Shown piece by piece: positions 62,724 to 64,000 of a stretch of 64,000 bases of DNA. Origin of the DNA: Rhodocyclales bacterium (lineage in GTDB: Bacteria > Pseudomonadota > Gammaproteobacteria > Burkholderiales > Rhodocyclaceae). The notes beneath the pieces are model-generated. The model was given only the letters and a program-made list of their open reading frames with translations. It did not search any database and was not told the origin of the DNA. Numbering within the stretch: position 1 is the first letter of the stretch; every line of letters begins with the position of its first letter. The translations under genes were made by a program, and so were the position numbers. The stretch is from contig JACRIY010000124.1 of NCBI GenBank assembly GCA_016235805.1, positions 1-64,000 of the forward strand, in the 5' to 3' direction.

Positions 62724-62746
62724 AAAAAGGGGCGGTTGCCCGCCCC
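62724..62746 (-). terminator. Rho-independent terminator/attenuator between aldehyde dehydrogenase and DUF779
   Basis: On the reverse strand GGGGCGG-GCAA-CCGCCCC followed by TTTTT: perfect 7-bp stem, GNRA-type tetraloop and T-run. It is downstream of the dehydrogenase stop and only 13 bases before the DUF779 start, so DUF779 is expressed by read-through or from its own promoter. Confidence 0.8.
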
Positions 62747-62777
62747 GTGTGTGGCACGCCAAAACGTCAGCGAAAGA

Positions 62778-64000
<1,223 letters not shown>

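Overview
The window is a GC-rich chromosomal segment of a betaproteobacterium, most likely a Rhodocyclales/Sterolibacteriaceae-type organism. That rests on gene content: Bug-type tripartite transporter, proteobacterial-type GshA next to GshB, a EIIA-Man/HPr/EI mini-PTS, MetX-MetW, 6S RNA downstream of zapA and DUF2782 near polA. The placement is inference; no rRNA or tRNA gene was seen. The genes are mostly complete and densely packed in operons with ATGA/GTGA stop-start overlaps. There is no transposase, integrase or CRISPR array.

Layout. 1-1263: a lower-GC hypothetical gene and a gene-poor stretch. 1264-7914: a probable catabolic unit with an acyl-CoA ligase resembling oxalyl-CoA synthetases, a TctCBA tripartite carboxylate transporter, a fumarylacetoacetase-fold hydrolase and a ketopantoate-reductase-like enzyme. 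7972-9015: zapB-like/zapA and 6S RNA. 9167-26417: a lipopolysaccharide/surface glycan locus. Two forward glycosyltransferases face a long reverse operon of an FkbM methyltransferase, a DUF4143 ATPase, the lipid flippase MsbA, glycosyltransferases, methyltransferases, an asparagine synthase-like amidotransferase, two hexapeptide acyltransferases, a CgeB-like transferase and an O-antigen ligase/polymerase. 26475-42914: housekeeping genes (polA, LOG, gshA-gshB-apbE, mini-PTS, metX-metW, AmpG-like permease). 43016-45961: small accessory genes around a LysR regulator.

46046-52903 is the most interesting block. A hybrid histidine kinase is followed by a complete alpha-hydroxyketone quorum-sensing set of the Lqs/Jqs/Cqs kind: a CqsA/LqsA-like PLP autoinducer synthase, an LqsR-like response regulator and a six-helix LqsS-like sensor kinase. 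Next to it, and divergent from the kinase, is a LuxR-type regulator that keeps the acyl-homoserine-lactone pocket residues but has no luxI partner in view. Two signalling chemistries may therefore meet in one locus.

52940-64000: a glycosyltransferase pseudogene, a MidA-family methyltransferase, PaiB, PPK2, two ABC-F ATPases (YheS-like and YbiT-like), an acyltransferase joined to a VapBC-like toxin-antitoxin pair with a perfect upstream palindrome, and DUF779 with an aldehyde dehydrogenase that runs off the window.

A second theme is dispersed short repeats. One is a 20-mer, GTCGGCGCTGGCGGCACGGC, with three perfect and several near-perfect copies. Another is a TAACGCCG/CGGCGTTA hairpin element with two copies. 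The third is a roughly 130-bp double-hairpin element with two copies and compensatory stem changes. Several copies lie inside genes and keep the reading frame, forming extra loops in AsnB and ApbE and linker sequence in PolA and others.
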